From the IMG/VR virus record IMGVR_UViG_3300008516_000204, positions 42,112 to 106,111 of that record: a stretch of DNA of 64,000 nucleotides; one strand, 5' to 3'. A program made the position numbers and the translations under genes. The notes under the pieces were generated by a model. That model worked only from the letters and a program-made list of their open reading frames with translations, did not search any database and had not been told where the DNA came from. The DNA is from a virus. Below are positions 22,331-29,293 of this stretch, one piece after another. Within the stretch, counting starts at the first letter, position 1. Each line of letters opens with the position of its first letter.

Positions 22331-22383
22331 AAAAATGTCCAGAATGTGGTATTTTCGATTCTGAAATTGGCAAATTTCTATGA
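22327..22383 (+). CDS. Possible truncated zinc-ribbon ORF, 18 aa
   Basis: Overlaps the upstream TGA by ATGA and encodes MKKCPECGIFDSEIGKFL, the start of a typical phage zinc-ribbon protein, before stopping at the ATG of the endonuclease. It may be a gene cut by the endonuclease insertion. Too short to be certain. Confidence 0.3.
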   Translation: MKKCPECGIFDSEIGKFL

Positions 22384-23147
22384 AAAGGTATAAAAGAAAC
22401 AGAGAAGTTAAACATTATAATGTGAAAAAGAATAATCCTATGTTTGGATATGATAAATATAATATAACCAAAGAATTTTTTGTTCAAGAATATAGCAAAA
22501 ATAAGAAATTGCAAAATGAGATAGCAAGAAAAATAGGATGTAGTTCTACTTATATAAGAGATAAATTGATTAAATATAATATCCCCATTAGAACTAAAAG
22601 TGAGACAATGAAAGGAAAAAATAAAGGTAAAGAGGCTAATAGGTATAACCCAGAAAGACATAAGACACATTATTGTAAAGAATTAAACTGTAATAACGAA
22701 ATAACTTATAGTGGTTGGAAATATTATGGTGGTAGATGCAAATCTTGTGCAAGTAAAAGAGAGACAAAAAAACTCTGGCAAAATGAAAAATTTAGAGAAA
22801 AAGTTACCAGAGCTATTTTTAAGGCTTCTAAAATAAAACCAAATAAACCAGAGAAAAAATTAAATAGATTGCTTCAAAAATTATTACCAGAAAAGTATAG
22901 ATATGTTGGTGCTGGTCAAATAATTTTAGGGGGTTTTAATCCAGATTTCATTAACTGCAATGGACAAAAGAAAATTATAGAACTTTATGGTAATTATTGG
23001 CATAATCTTCCAGCATATAAGAAAAGAGATAAAAGAAGATTGGTTACCTATAAAAAATATGGCTATAAAACTTTAGTCATATGGCAATATGAACTAAAAG
23101 ACATGAATAGATTAATAGAAAAAATACTACAATTTAATGGAGAATAA
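22380..23147 (+). CDS. Homing endonuclease, Vsr-like (EDxHD-type) nuclease domain
   Basis: 255 aa. N-terminal residues ~25-80 form a helix-turn-helix module (YNITKEFFVQEYSKNKK ... IPIRTKSETMKG) and residues ~95-125 a zinc ribbon (CKELNCNNEI ... CKSCASKR). The nuclease end carries NPDFINCNGQKKIIELYG, YWHN and KKRDKRRLVTYKKYGY, matching Vsr/very-short-patch-repair-like homing endonucleases such as I-Bth0305I (acidic residues, WH and RD). A paralogue is at 58034-58780. It overlaps the upstream 18-codon ORF and seems to have been inserted in this operon; it is probably selfish DNA. Confidence 0.8.
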   Translation: MKRYKRNREVKHYNVKKNNPMFGYDKYNITKEFFVQEYSKNKKLQNEIARKIGCSSTYIRDKLIKYNIPIRTKSETMKGKNKGKEANRYNPERHKTHYCKELNCNNEITYSGWKYYGGRCKSCASKRETKKLWQNEKFREKVTRAIFKASKIKPNKPEKKLNRLLQKLLPEKYRYVGAGQIILGGFNPDFINCNGQKKIIELYGNYWHNLPAYKKRDKRRLVTYKKYGYKTLVIWQYELKDMNRLIEKILQFNGE

Positions 23148-23148
23148 A

Positions 23149-23397
23149 ATGAAATATAAAATATGTCCAAAATGTAAAACAGAGTTGAGTCTATTGGGAA
23201 TATTATATAAAAGGAAATACCCTCATTATCTATGCCCCAAGTGCCATATAGATTATTTAGAAGTCCCTACATTTGGAGGAAAGACATTAATCGTTAGTCG
23301 AGAATTTCACGAAGCAGTTAAATACATAATTGAACAAAATAGAGAGCTATTACAAATGTTATCAGATCACGATGGACATCCAAGGGAGGAAAAATAG
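23149..23397 (+). CDS. Small zinc-ribbon protein, 82 aa
   Basis: ATG 23149 follows GGAGAAT; an upstream ATG at 23137 lies inside the endonuclease end. CPKCKTELSLLG and CPKCHIDYLEV are a classic zinc ribbon. The helical C-terminus (REFHEAVKYIIEQNRELL) may mediate interaction. Function unknown. Confidence 0.6.
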   Translation: MKYKICPKCKTELSLLGILYKRKYPHYLCPKCHIDYLEVPTFGGKTLIVSREFHEAVKYIIEQNRELLQMLSDHDGHPREEK

Positions 23398-23398
23398 T

Positions 23399-23581
23399 AT
23401 GGCAAGATTAGGAGGGCATTCAAAGCAACCAGCAGCTCAAAGGTATAAGGCTGGAAATCGAAGATATAATAATAAGATAAGAAAGGCAAAAAGGAGATAT
23501 AAGAACTGCCCTAAATTGCTTCAGTATATCCTTGAAAATATCAAGGAGCTACCTCGTCGGTTCAAAGGAGGAAATCAATGA
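23399..23581 (+). CDS. Basic hypothetical protein, 60 aa
   Basis: Starts one base after the previous stop, with AGGGAGGA upstream. Very basic (RRYNNKIRKAKRRYKNC, PRRFKGGNQ), suggesting nucleic-acid binding. It overlaps the next ATG by 4 bases. Confidence 0.5.
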   Translation: MARLGGHSKQPAAQRYKAGNRRYNNKIRKAKRRYKNCPKLLQYILENIKELPRRFKGGNQ

Positions 23582-23922
23582 GTTTAAGAAAACCAATACT
23601 TAAAGTAACAAAAGAATGTCCTAAATGTAAAGGATCTGGTCAAAAAACGATTAAAACAAAAAGAACTGATTCATATTTTGAAGCAGATGGAATATTAGGA
23701 AAATATGTGTATATTATTATTGATTGTCCAAGATGTAAAGGAATTGGTAGAGTAGACATTAAACAAACTAATCCAAGATTTAAAAAGTATTATAAAAAGG
23801 ATTTAGAAGAACGAATAGACGATTTGACAACAGAATATAGAAATGCTAAAGAAGAAGCATATAAAATAGGAGAAGAACTTGCTAAACATTGTAAAGAATT
23901 AGATAAGGTGGTGAATAAGTAA
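23578..23922 (+). CDS. DnaJ-type zinc-finger protein, 114 aa
   Basis: Two CxxCxGxG motifs, CPKCKGSG and CPRCKGIG, as in the DnaJ cysteine-rich domain, separated by ~35 residues. A C-terminal charged helix (ERIDDLTTEYRNAKEEAYKIGEEL) may form a coiled coil. No J-domain, so it is not a co-chaperone by itself. Perhaps a small protein-binding adaptor. Confidence 0.65.
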   Translation: MSLRKPILKVTKECPKCKGSGQKTIKTKRTDSYFEADGILGKYVYIIIDCPRCKGIGRVDIKQTNPRFKKYYKKDLEERIDDLTTEYRNAKEEAYKIGEELAKHCKELDKVVNK

Positions 23923-24110
23923 TGGCCTACGGGATTTTCACGAAGATAAACATATTTGTTCGCAATATATTGCTCGGCCTGATCGCTTTTCTTCTGGGGA
24001 GATTGGTTTATGTCCTCTTTTTATTAGGGATTCAGTTAGCAGACACCCAAAAAATAATTAATGGAATGTTTGAGATTATGGAGGCTATAGCTAAAAGGCT
24101 TCGTGTGTAG
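23922..24110 (+). CDS. Small membrane protein, 62 aa
   Basis: Overlaps the previous stop by one base. A central hydrophobic stretch (ILLGLIAFLLGRLVYVLFLLGI) spans a membrane, followed by an amphipathic helix. Could be a holin-like protein, but only topology supports this. Confidence 0.5.
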   Translation: MAYGIFTKINIFVRNILLGLIAFLLGRLVYVLFLLGIQLADTQKIINGMFEIMEAIAKRLRV

Positions 24111-24154
24111 ATATAGAAAAAGAGAAAGAATTTTTAATTAGGAAGGAAATATTG

Positions 24155-24724
24155 GTGAAAAAGTTTACAAAAAAACTTTCGTTGATTACAAGTATCGCAG
24201 TAGGATTATTACTATCTTTATTTGTGCTAATTAATTTATCTGCTTCTGAACCGACTATAGATGAAGTTAAAAAGGAATTGAATGGAGATCCTTATAAAAT
24301 TGCACAATGGATGGGTAGGAATATTAGAACATCAAAGGATAGTATAGGTTATTCTCAACCAGCTAAATACACTTACAAATATAAAAAAGGTGATTGTGAG
24401 GATTTTGCCATTCTTGCTCGTCATTTTATTGGGGATAAATACGAAACCCATTTAGTAGTATGGACTGGAAAATTTAGAGAAGATTCTAAATTCTATAAAA
24501 AATACAAGGCTAAAAAGATATGCCACGCAGTAGTAGCCATTAAGTTACATGTAAACAATTGGGGAATTATAGACCAAGATAAATATATTCCCAATGGCAG
24601 AACTCTAGCAGCTATAATTAAGATTAATTGCGATTTAAGAAGAATTAAAGTGACAGGAGCTTATATAGCAGATTTATATAGATTTAGGAATAAAATAATT
24701 AAAGAGATAGATTTAGATGAATAA
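24155..24724 (+). CDS. Exported transglutaminase-like cysteine protein (paralogue 2)
   Basis: 189 aa from GTG 24155 (GGAAGGA seven bases upstream). The N-terminal KKLSLITSIAVGLLLSLFVLI with following ASA-type residues looks like a signal anchor. The triad is C81 in KGDCEDFAILARHFI, H124 in KICHAVVAI and D140 in WGIIDQDKY. It is a paralogue of the gene at 3037-3627 (both share the M-x-G-N/D-P-x-KIA-W pattern). It ends overlapping a small membrane ORF. Probably acts outside the cytosol on peptide or amide bonds; substrate unknown. Confidence 0.8.
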   Translation: MKKFTKKLSLITSIAVGLLLSLFVLINLSASEPTIDEVKKELNGDPYKIAQWMGRNIRTSKDSIGYSQPAKYTYKYKKGDCEDFAILARHFIGDKYETHLVVWTGKFREDSKFYKKYKAKKICHAVVAIKLHVNNWGIIDQDKYIPNGRTLAAIIKINCDLRRIKVTGAYIADLYRFRNKIIKEIDLDE

Positions 24725-24887
24725 ATTACATGTATTGGAAACTATATTAGTAATAAGCACTTTTGCCTTATCACTGATAGTGCTATTTAATTACTTAGCT
24801 CCCCCTAAAATACAGACTGATCCAACTTCCGAAGAGATGAGAGATGAAATTATTAGGCAATTGAAAGAGAAAGGAGAAATAGTATGA
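24717..24887 (+). CDS. Small membrane protein, 56 aa
   Basis: Overlaps the transglutaminase-like gene by 8 bases and the next gene by ATGA. One hydrophobic span (ETILVISTFALSLIVLFNYL) and a charged C-terminal helix (SEEMRDEIIRQLKEKGE). Topology like a small spanin or anchor, but not identified. Confidence 0.5.
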   Translation: MNKLHVLETILVISTFALSLIVLFNYLAPPKIQTDPTSEEMRDEIIRQLKEKGEIV

Positions 24888-25159
24888 TAAATATATTTAA
24901 GTGTGCTTGTGGAACTCATTTGGTAGAAATAAGTTATGAAAATGTAACTGAATGGACTCATATGAAAACTAAGAAGAAATCTAAAAAGAATATTCCCGAT
25001 TTATGGATTGGAATTTATGATATCTATAATCCTAAGACTGGAAGAAAATATAGAAAGCCCAAATTAATCGCTGACACTATATTTTACGGCAAAACTTTAG
25101 GTTTTGTTATGAAATTCTTAGAAGATATAGTCATGCAATATATAATAAGGAAGAAATAA
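24884..25159 (+). CDS. Hypothetical protein, 91 aa
   Basis: Coupled on both sides. Near the N-terminus FKCACGTHLVEI, then DLWIGIYDIYNPKTGRKYRKPK, a small beta-rich fold. Resembles an immunity-like or phage protein family of unknown function. Its end abuts the SemiSWEET-like gene by one base. Confidence 0.5.
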   Translation: MINIFKCACGTHLVEISYENVTEWTHMKTKKKSKKNIPDLWIGIYDIYNPKTGRKYRKPKLIADTIFYGKTLGFVMKFLEDIVMQYIIRKK

Positions 25160-25425
25160 TGAAAACATTAGCGGACATTCTCATATATGTTGCAGGGCTC
25201 CTGTGGGCTATTGAATGTCTGCCTCAGATTTTCAAACTGTTGCGAACCAGAGAAACTCGTGGCTTGAGCTTGGTGTTCTTTATAATATGTTTGACCGCCT
25301 ATATTTTGTTCATTGCAGGAAATATGATGCTTAAAAATTACTCCATAGTGATAGCCAATTCGCTCCCCTTCACATTGATGGGGGTTATAGTATTTTTGAT
25401 AATGAAATATCGGAGAAAGAAATGA
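25159..25425 (+). CDS. SemiSWEET/PQ-loop sugar-transporter-like protein
   Basis: 88 aa with three hydrophobic helices, the size of bacterial SemiSWEETs. The PQ motif lies in LPQIFKLLRTRETRGLSLVFF, typical of the first triple-helix bundle, and a conserved asparagine is in FIAGNMMLKN. SemiSWEETs dimerise to move sugars through the inner membrane. Between a small protein and a phosphoesterase, it suggests the phage alters sugar flux or exports a product. Phage copies appear rare to me. Distant PQ-loop relatives such as lysosomal transporters are an alternative family membership. Confidence 0.75.
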   Translation: MKTLADILIYVAGLLWAIECLPQIFKLLRTRETRGLSLVFFIICLTAYILFIAGNMMLKNYSIVIANSLPFTLMGVIVFLIMKYRRKK

Positions 25426-25994
25426 ACATATGGTTCGTAAGCGATACGCACTTTTCGCATGCCAACATTATAAAATACTGCAATCGCCCATTTAAGTCTT
25501 TGGAGCAGATGGACAAAATCATAATCCGAAACTGGAACGAGCGAGTAAAGCCCGATGATTTGGTTTTCGAACTCGGCGATTTCAACTTCAAAAATTCTGC
25601 TGGAGGGAAAAAGGGCGAGGGAACGACTATGAAAGCCAGCGATTATGAAAAGCGGTTGAATGGCAAGATTGTCCATATTCGAGGCAACCACAGTTGCAAC
25701 AATGGATGCAAGACGCCGATAGAGAAAATAGCCATTAAGTTCGGAGGGCATAGAATTAACTTGGTACACAATCCCGAACATGCAGATTTGAGCTTCCCCA
25801 TAAACTTCGTCGGCCATGTCCATAATACTTGGAAGTTCAAAAGAATACATAAGGGATTGGGACACACCGATTTAGTCAATACAGGTGTAGATTGTTGGTC
25901 ATTTCGCCCTGTATCATTTGAAGAAATTATGAAAGAATATAATTTATGGCTAAAAAAGAAAATCAATGATAAAGGAAAAAAATATAATGTTTAA
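25422..25994 (+). CDS. Calcineurin-like metallophosphoesterase
   Basis: 190 aa. Metal motifs in order: VSDTHFSHANI (D and H), DLVFELGDFNF, RGNHSCNNGCK (GNH with a substitution following), NLVHNPEHADL and VGHVHNTWKF. These define the metallophosphatase fold with the GDxx, GNHx and GHxH blocks. Phage members hydrolyse 2',3'-cyclic phosphates, nucleotides or tRNA ends. The end overlaps the start of the following endonuclease by 8 bases. Confidence 0.85.
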   Translation: MNIWFVSDTHFSHANIIKYCNRPFKSLEQMDKIIIRNWNERVKPDDLVFELGDFNFKNSAGGKKGEGTTMKASDYEKRLNGKIVHIRGNHSCNNGCKTPIEKIAIKFGGHRINLVHNPEHADLSFPINFVGHVHNTWKFKRIHKGLGHTDLVNTGVDCWSFRPVSFEEIMKEYNLWLKKKINDKGKKYNV

Positions 25995-26628
25995 AAAAGG
26001 ATATGTTCCTTGGAATAAAGGAAAGAAAAGATCTAAAAAAACTAAGGAAAAAATAAGTGATTCTCACAAAGGTAAGCATCATACAATAAAAACTCGCAGA
26101 AAAATGAGCAAAACTCATAAAGGAAAACAACAGAGCAAAGAAACTAAAAAGAAAATTAAAAAAGCAAATATTAAATTTTTTAAAAATCATCCAGAAAGTA
26201 GGAGAAAAGAAAACAACGGTTTTTATAATAAACAGCACACAGAAAAGTCCAAACAAAAAATGAGAAGAAATCTTCCTAATAGATCAGGCAAAAACAACGC
26301 TAACTTTGGTAATCATAAATTAAAAGGACATAAACTAACTCCTGAACAATGTGAAAAAATTAGAAGAAATAAATTAGGGAATAAATATAATTTAGGCCAT
26401 AAACACTCAAACAAATCTAAACAAAAAATGAGAAAAACTTTACGAAAACATCATATATATCTAATAGAAAATTCTGATAAAGTTATGTTGTTACCCGTTG
26501 GAAAACATATACAATTACATAATAGAGCTTATCATTATCTCTATTATAAATACGGTAAAAAGGGGATTAATAATTATATTAAATGGTTTGATAAAAAGTA
26601 TGGGTTAAAAGAGAGGAGCCAAGAATGA
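25987..26628 (+). CDS. Homing endonuclease with NUMOD3 repeats and HNH-like C-terminus
   Basis: 213 aa from ATG 25987. The N-terminus (GYVPWNKGKKRSKKTKEK) and many NUMOD3-type repeats (SKETKKKIKKA, SKQKMRR, SKQKMRKTLR) are DNA-binding elements. The C-terminus HHIYLIENSD...HIQLHNRAYHYLYYKYG is the nuclease end shared with the broken copy at 10805. Very basic and rich in AT codons. It follows the phosphoesterase by an 8-base overlap, an insertion pattern typical of free-standing homing genes. Confidence 0.75.
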   Translation: MFKKGYVPWNKGKKRSKKTKEKISDSHKGKHHTIKTRRKMSKTHKGKQQSKETKKKIKKANIKFFKNHPESRRKENNGFYNKQHTEKSKQKMRRNLPNRSGKNNANFGNHKLKGHKLTPEQCEKIRRNKLGNKYNLGHKHSNKSKQKMRKTLRKHHIYLIENSDKVMLLPVGKHIQLHNRAYHYLYYKYGKKGINNYIKWFDKKYGLKERSQE

Positions 26629-26867
26629 AAATAACATTCGAGTTTGACGAGAATAATCGGGTAGTAAAAGAAACAACTGCCGAAACCATTGATGAAGTCA
26701 TAGACGAGATTGTTGATTTATTGGTGGCTTTCGGTTTTACCAGCGAAACCGTCAAGAATGGAGTATTGGCAAAAGCAGAAGAGATTCAAGAGGGGAATGA
26801 AAAATGCCGACTAAATTCTTCAAAATCAAATGGGATTCTGGAGTCAATCTTACAGAATATAATGTAA
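26625..26867 (+). CDS. Hypothetical protein, 80 aa
   Basis: Overlaps the endonuclease stop by ATGA. The first ~55 residues are acidic (EFDENNRVVKETTAETIDEVIDEIVDLL). The last 21 codons overlap the next ORF in another frame, so the C-terminus may be shorter in function. No family. Confidence 0.5.
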   Translation: MKITFEFDENNRVVKETTAETIDEVIDEIVDLLVAFGFTSETVKNGVLAKAEEIQEGNEKCRLNSSKSNGILESILQNIM

Positions 26868-27001
26868 AGCGGGCTTTGAAACAGTATTTTTACTACGAGT
26901 TTAAGGTAAGAGAACTTTTAAAATTCCCGAAAGCTGTCTTGAATTTGGTCAAGGATAAGATAAAAGATGCGAAGTATAATATCAAGAGGAAAAGGAGATG
27001 A
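26804..27001 (+). CDS. Hypothetical protein, tandem paralogue A, 65 aa
   Basis: Starts with MPTKFFKIKWDSG and continues NLTEYNVKRALKQYF, which closely matches the gene at 27340 (MPSKTFKVTWNSG, LTKDNVRRALKHHF). A small domain plus a basic tail. The duplication suggests recent expansion. Function unknown. Confidence 0.6.
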   Translation: MPTKFFKIKWDSGVNLTEYNVKRALKQYFYYEFKVRELLKFPKAVLNLVKDKIKDAKYNIKRKRR

Positions 27002-27003
27002 AA

Positions 27004-27135
27004 ATGAATTTAAACTGGCAGATATGTAAGACCAACGTACCAGAATTTGGTATCTCTTTTTATACGCTTGTTGATAGGATATTTGTGATGCAGATAGGAT
27101 TGTACAATAGATTTTTAGAAATTAGGCTTGGATAA
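27004..27135 (+). CDS. Hypothetical protein, 43 aa
   Basis: MNLNWQICKTNVPEFGISFYTLVDRIFVMQI begins two bases after the previous stop, with AAAAGGAGA upstream. Slightly similar in plan to the ORF at 20555 (EFGI/ELGI and a hydrophobic end). Uncertain. Confidence 0.4.
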   Translation: MNLNWQICKTNVPEFGISFYTLVDRIFVMQIGLYNRFLEIRLG

Positions 27136-27157
27136 AAACCATTAAGAAGGAGAAATA

Positions 27158-27337
27158 ATGCCTAAAATATATTATAGATGTTCAGCATGCCATAGAAAAT
27201 ATACTGAAAAAGAATTATTTCCTGATACTATATGTGGTAATTGTTGTGGTAGACTTTATAAGTGTCAACATAATTATTGGTGGGAATTACTTTATTTAAC
27301 AATAAGAGATTTAGTTAGAAACTTGAAAAGGAGGTAG
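27158..27337 (+). CDS. Small zinc-ribbon protein, 59 aa
   Basis: GAAGGAGAA precedes the ATG. YYRCSACHRKYTEKELFP and CGNCCGRLYKCQH give a zinc-ribbon with several cysteines. The hydrophobic/aromatic middle (NYWWELLYLTI) precedes a basic end. It ends with the AGGAGG that serves the next gene. Confidence 0.55.
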   Translation: MPKIYYRCSACHRKYTEKELFPDTICGNCCGRLYKCQHNYWWELLYLTIRDLVRNLKRR

Positions 27338-27339
27338 AA

Positions 27340-27537
27340 ATGCCCAGTAAAACTTTTAAGGTTACATGGAATTCTGGCTCGGCTCTAACAAAAGACAATG
27401 TTAGACGAGCCTTGAAGCATCATTTTGCAACTGAGTTTGAGATAGAGGAAGTAAAGGAAGCACCAACAGTAAGCTTGGACTTATTAAAAACTGATAAGCC
27501 AAAAAAGAAAAGACGTAAGAAATATACTGTATTATAA
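27340..27537 (+). CDS. Hypothetical protein, tandem paralogue B, 65 aa
   Basis: Same length and N-terminal pattern as the gene at 26804 (MPSKTFKVTWNSG; DNVRRALKHHFATEF). Ends in a basic tail (KPKKKRRKKYTVL). A strong AAAAGGAGGT site is upstream. Function unknown. Confidence 0.6.
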   Translation: MPSKTFKVTWNSGSALTKDNVRRALKHHFATEFEIEEVKEAPTVSLDLLKTDKPKKKRRKKYTVL

Positions 27538-27549
27538 CAGGAGGTGGAA

Positions 27550-27780
27550 ATGAATATTCTTGAAATAAAAAACCATCCGAAGTATAATAGCAAATCTTTG
27601 AGAATTCACTTGAGTCAAGAAGAAATAAAGAGTTTGTCTTTAAAAATAATTTCTGAAAATGAATTAAGGAATTTAGAATGTGAAGCCGACTTTAATCCCA
27701 CTTACTTTTATAAAGAACGAATGGAAATAAATATTGGAGAAGTTGGTCATGATTTAGAATATAGATATATCATTAAGTAA
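27550..27780 (+). CDS. Hypothetical protein, 76 aa
   Basis: ATG 27550 lies 3-4 bases after an AGGAGGTGG site; GTG 27544 overlaps that site so is unlikely. Acidic with a beta-rich end (YFYKERMEINIGEVG). Unknown. Confidence 0.5.
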   Translation: MNILEIKNHPKYNSKSLRIHLSQEEIKSLSLKIISENELRNLECEADFNPTYFYKERMEINIGEVGHDLEYRYIIK

Positions 27781-27796
27781 AGTAAAGGATAAAACT

Positions 27797-28807
27797 GTGG
27801 CACGAATTGTCGCTATAGCAGATTTGCACATAGATTACTCCAGACGCTTCAAGGACACTTTAAATGTTATGAAGCAGATATTGGATTTTGCCATTCTCAA
27901 AAAGGCGAATTATCTTATGATAGCGGGCGACATCTACCAATATAAGCGACCCAGAAATGTTGAAAGGCACGCTTTTGAAACTTGGGTTCTTCGGTTCGTG
28001 GAGAACAAGATAAAGGTTGTGATGATACCTGGACTCAAGGGAAAGCACGATTTTGACAAGAACATATCGGTTGTTGACGAATTTAACAACTTAAATATAC
28101 GGGGTGTACAGGTACTCAATAATGGCGATGTCTTTATAACTCGTGATAATATTCGTGTTAAATTATGGCATATTTTGGTCAGAGAGGCAAAATTAGGGGC
28201 TTTGGGGTACAGCCTCGCTTCTGCCCAAAATCTTTCAATACAGGCAATCCTCACCACAAATCGGGGTATTTCAGGGGATGATGCTGACATTTTCCTGCTT
28301 GGGCACATACACAAAGCCCAAATACTAAATAGAGACCCATTTATGTGTTATCTTGGGAGCATAGACCACATTGATTTTGCCGAAAGAAACGAGCATAAGT
28401 ATCTGCTATATATGGACATAACCAAGGACAAGGACAATATAGTCCACAATAATTACAAGTTTTATCACCTGAAAACCCGCCCAATGATACAGTTTGATAT
28501 TCACACTATCGAGGAATTGGAAAATGTGGATATAGATAAGGTCAACGAGGCGATTGTCAAGGTTGTTTTCCATTGCAAGAGAGAGGACAAGGACAAATTT
28601 GACTGGGAGCTGATACAGCAGAAATTTAACGGGGCTTACACTTATACTGTGCATTATGATTATATTAAACTTAAGAGAACAAGGAATAGGAACATAAATG
28701 AGAGGATTAGCCCAGCACAGGCTTTTTTGCAATATGGCAGAGAGAAAAAATTGGAACGAGACGTAATCAAAAGGGGATTAGAGATAATAGAGGGCAAAAA
28801 TGCTTAG
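27797..28807 (+). CDS. sbcD: SbcD/Mre11-like nuclease subunit (T4 gp47 type)
   Basis: 336 aa from GTG 27797 with AAAGGA upstream. Metallophosphoesterase motifs: AIADLHIDYS, MIAGDIYQYKRP, the KGKHDF version of GNHD, and LLGHIHKAQI. The C-terminal part is a longer capping/partner domain. With the SbcC/Rad50-like protein 0.5 kb downstream it forms an Mre11-Rad50 nuclease that processes DNA ends; in T4 it acts in recombination-dependent replication and host DNA breakdown. Two short ORFs separate the pair. Confidence 0.88.
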   Translation: MARIVAIADLHIDYSRRFKDTLNVMKQILDFAILKKANYLMIAGDIYQYKRPRNVERHAFETWVLRFVENKIKVVMIPGLKGKHDFDKNISVVDEFNNLNIRGVQVLNNGDVFITRDNIRVKLWHILVREAKLGALGYSLASAQNLSIQAILTTNRGISGDDADIFLLGHIHKAQILNRDPFMCYLGSIDHIDFAERNEHKYLLYMDITKDKDNIVHNNYKFYHLKTRPMIQFDIHTIEELENVDIDKVNEAIVKVVFHCKREDKDKFDWELIQQKFNGAYTYTVHYDYIKLKRTRNRNINERISPAQAFLQYGREKKLERDVIKRGLEIIEGKNA

Positions 28808-28976
28808 TTACACATATCATTTCTATAATCAGACAGATGTATATTTCTTTTCAAAGGGACTTAGCATACCTTCAATCTGGATTGCTTGGCTACCATCGTT
28901 TTATAGATTATCATTAGTAAATATTGGAAGTTGGAGTTTGGCAGCAAAATTAAATTTAGTAGAGGCGATAAAATGA
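28800..28976 (+). CDS. Hypothetical protein, 58 aa
   Basis: Overlaps the SbcD-like end by 8 bases. MLSYTYHFYNQTDVYFFSKGL with Trp-rich middle (SIWIAWLPSFYRL). Ends overlapping the next gene by ATGA. Its aromatic character is like other small ORFs here. Unknown. Confidence 0.45.
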   Translation: MLSYTYHFYNQTDVYFFSKGLSIPSIWIAWLPSFYRLSLVNIGSWSLAAKLNLVEAIK

Positions 28977-29293
28977 AAAAGAAAATAGGCTCGTTTACTA
29001 TAAAAATAACAGCAAAATACCTTATCCTTCGAACAGACAATCATATTGTGTTCGGTATGCGATGGATAAACTCTTGGCGTTTGATTGCTTTGGCTATTTG
29101 CAAAGGTGGAGGTTATGCAATGGGTCCCGCTTTATTAAATTTCGGATTATCATTTGGTCCATTATTTTGGATGGATGCTGTTGGTGTAGATTTAAGGTTA
29201 GAAATATTGGGTAAGGGATTTACTTACAGAAAATTCAGATATTGTGAAAGACCAGAGATGATTCCACAAGAACAGTTTGAGATAATAAAATGA
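28973..29293 (+). CDS. Hypothetical protein, 106 aa
   Basis: ATG 28973 overlaps the upstream TGA; an earlier in-frame ATG at 28931 lies inside the preceding ORF. Contains a moderately hydrophobic glycine-rich middle (GGGYAMGPALLNFGLSFGPLFW) and C-terminal charged strands. Coupled to the SbcC-like gene by ATGA. Perhaps membrane associated. Confidence 0.5.
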   Translation: MKKKIGSFTIKITAKYLILRTDNHIVFGMRWINSWRLIALAICKGGGYAMGPALLNFGLSFGPLFWMDAVGVDLRLEILGKGFTYRKFRYCERPEMIPQEQFEIIK

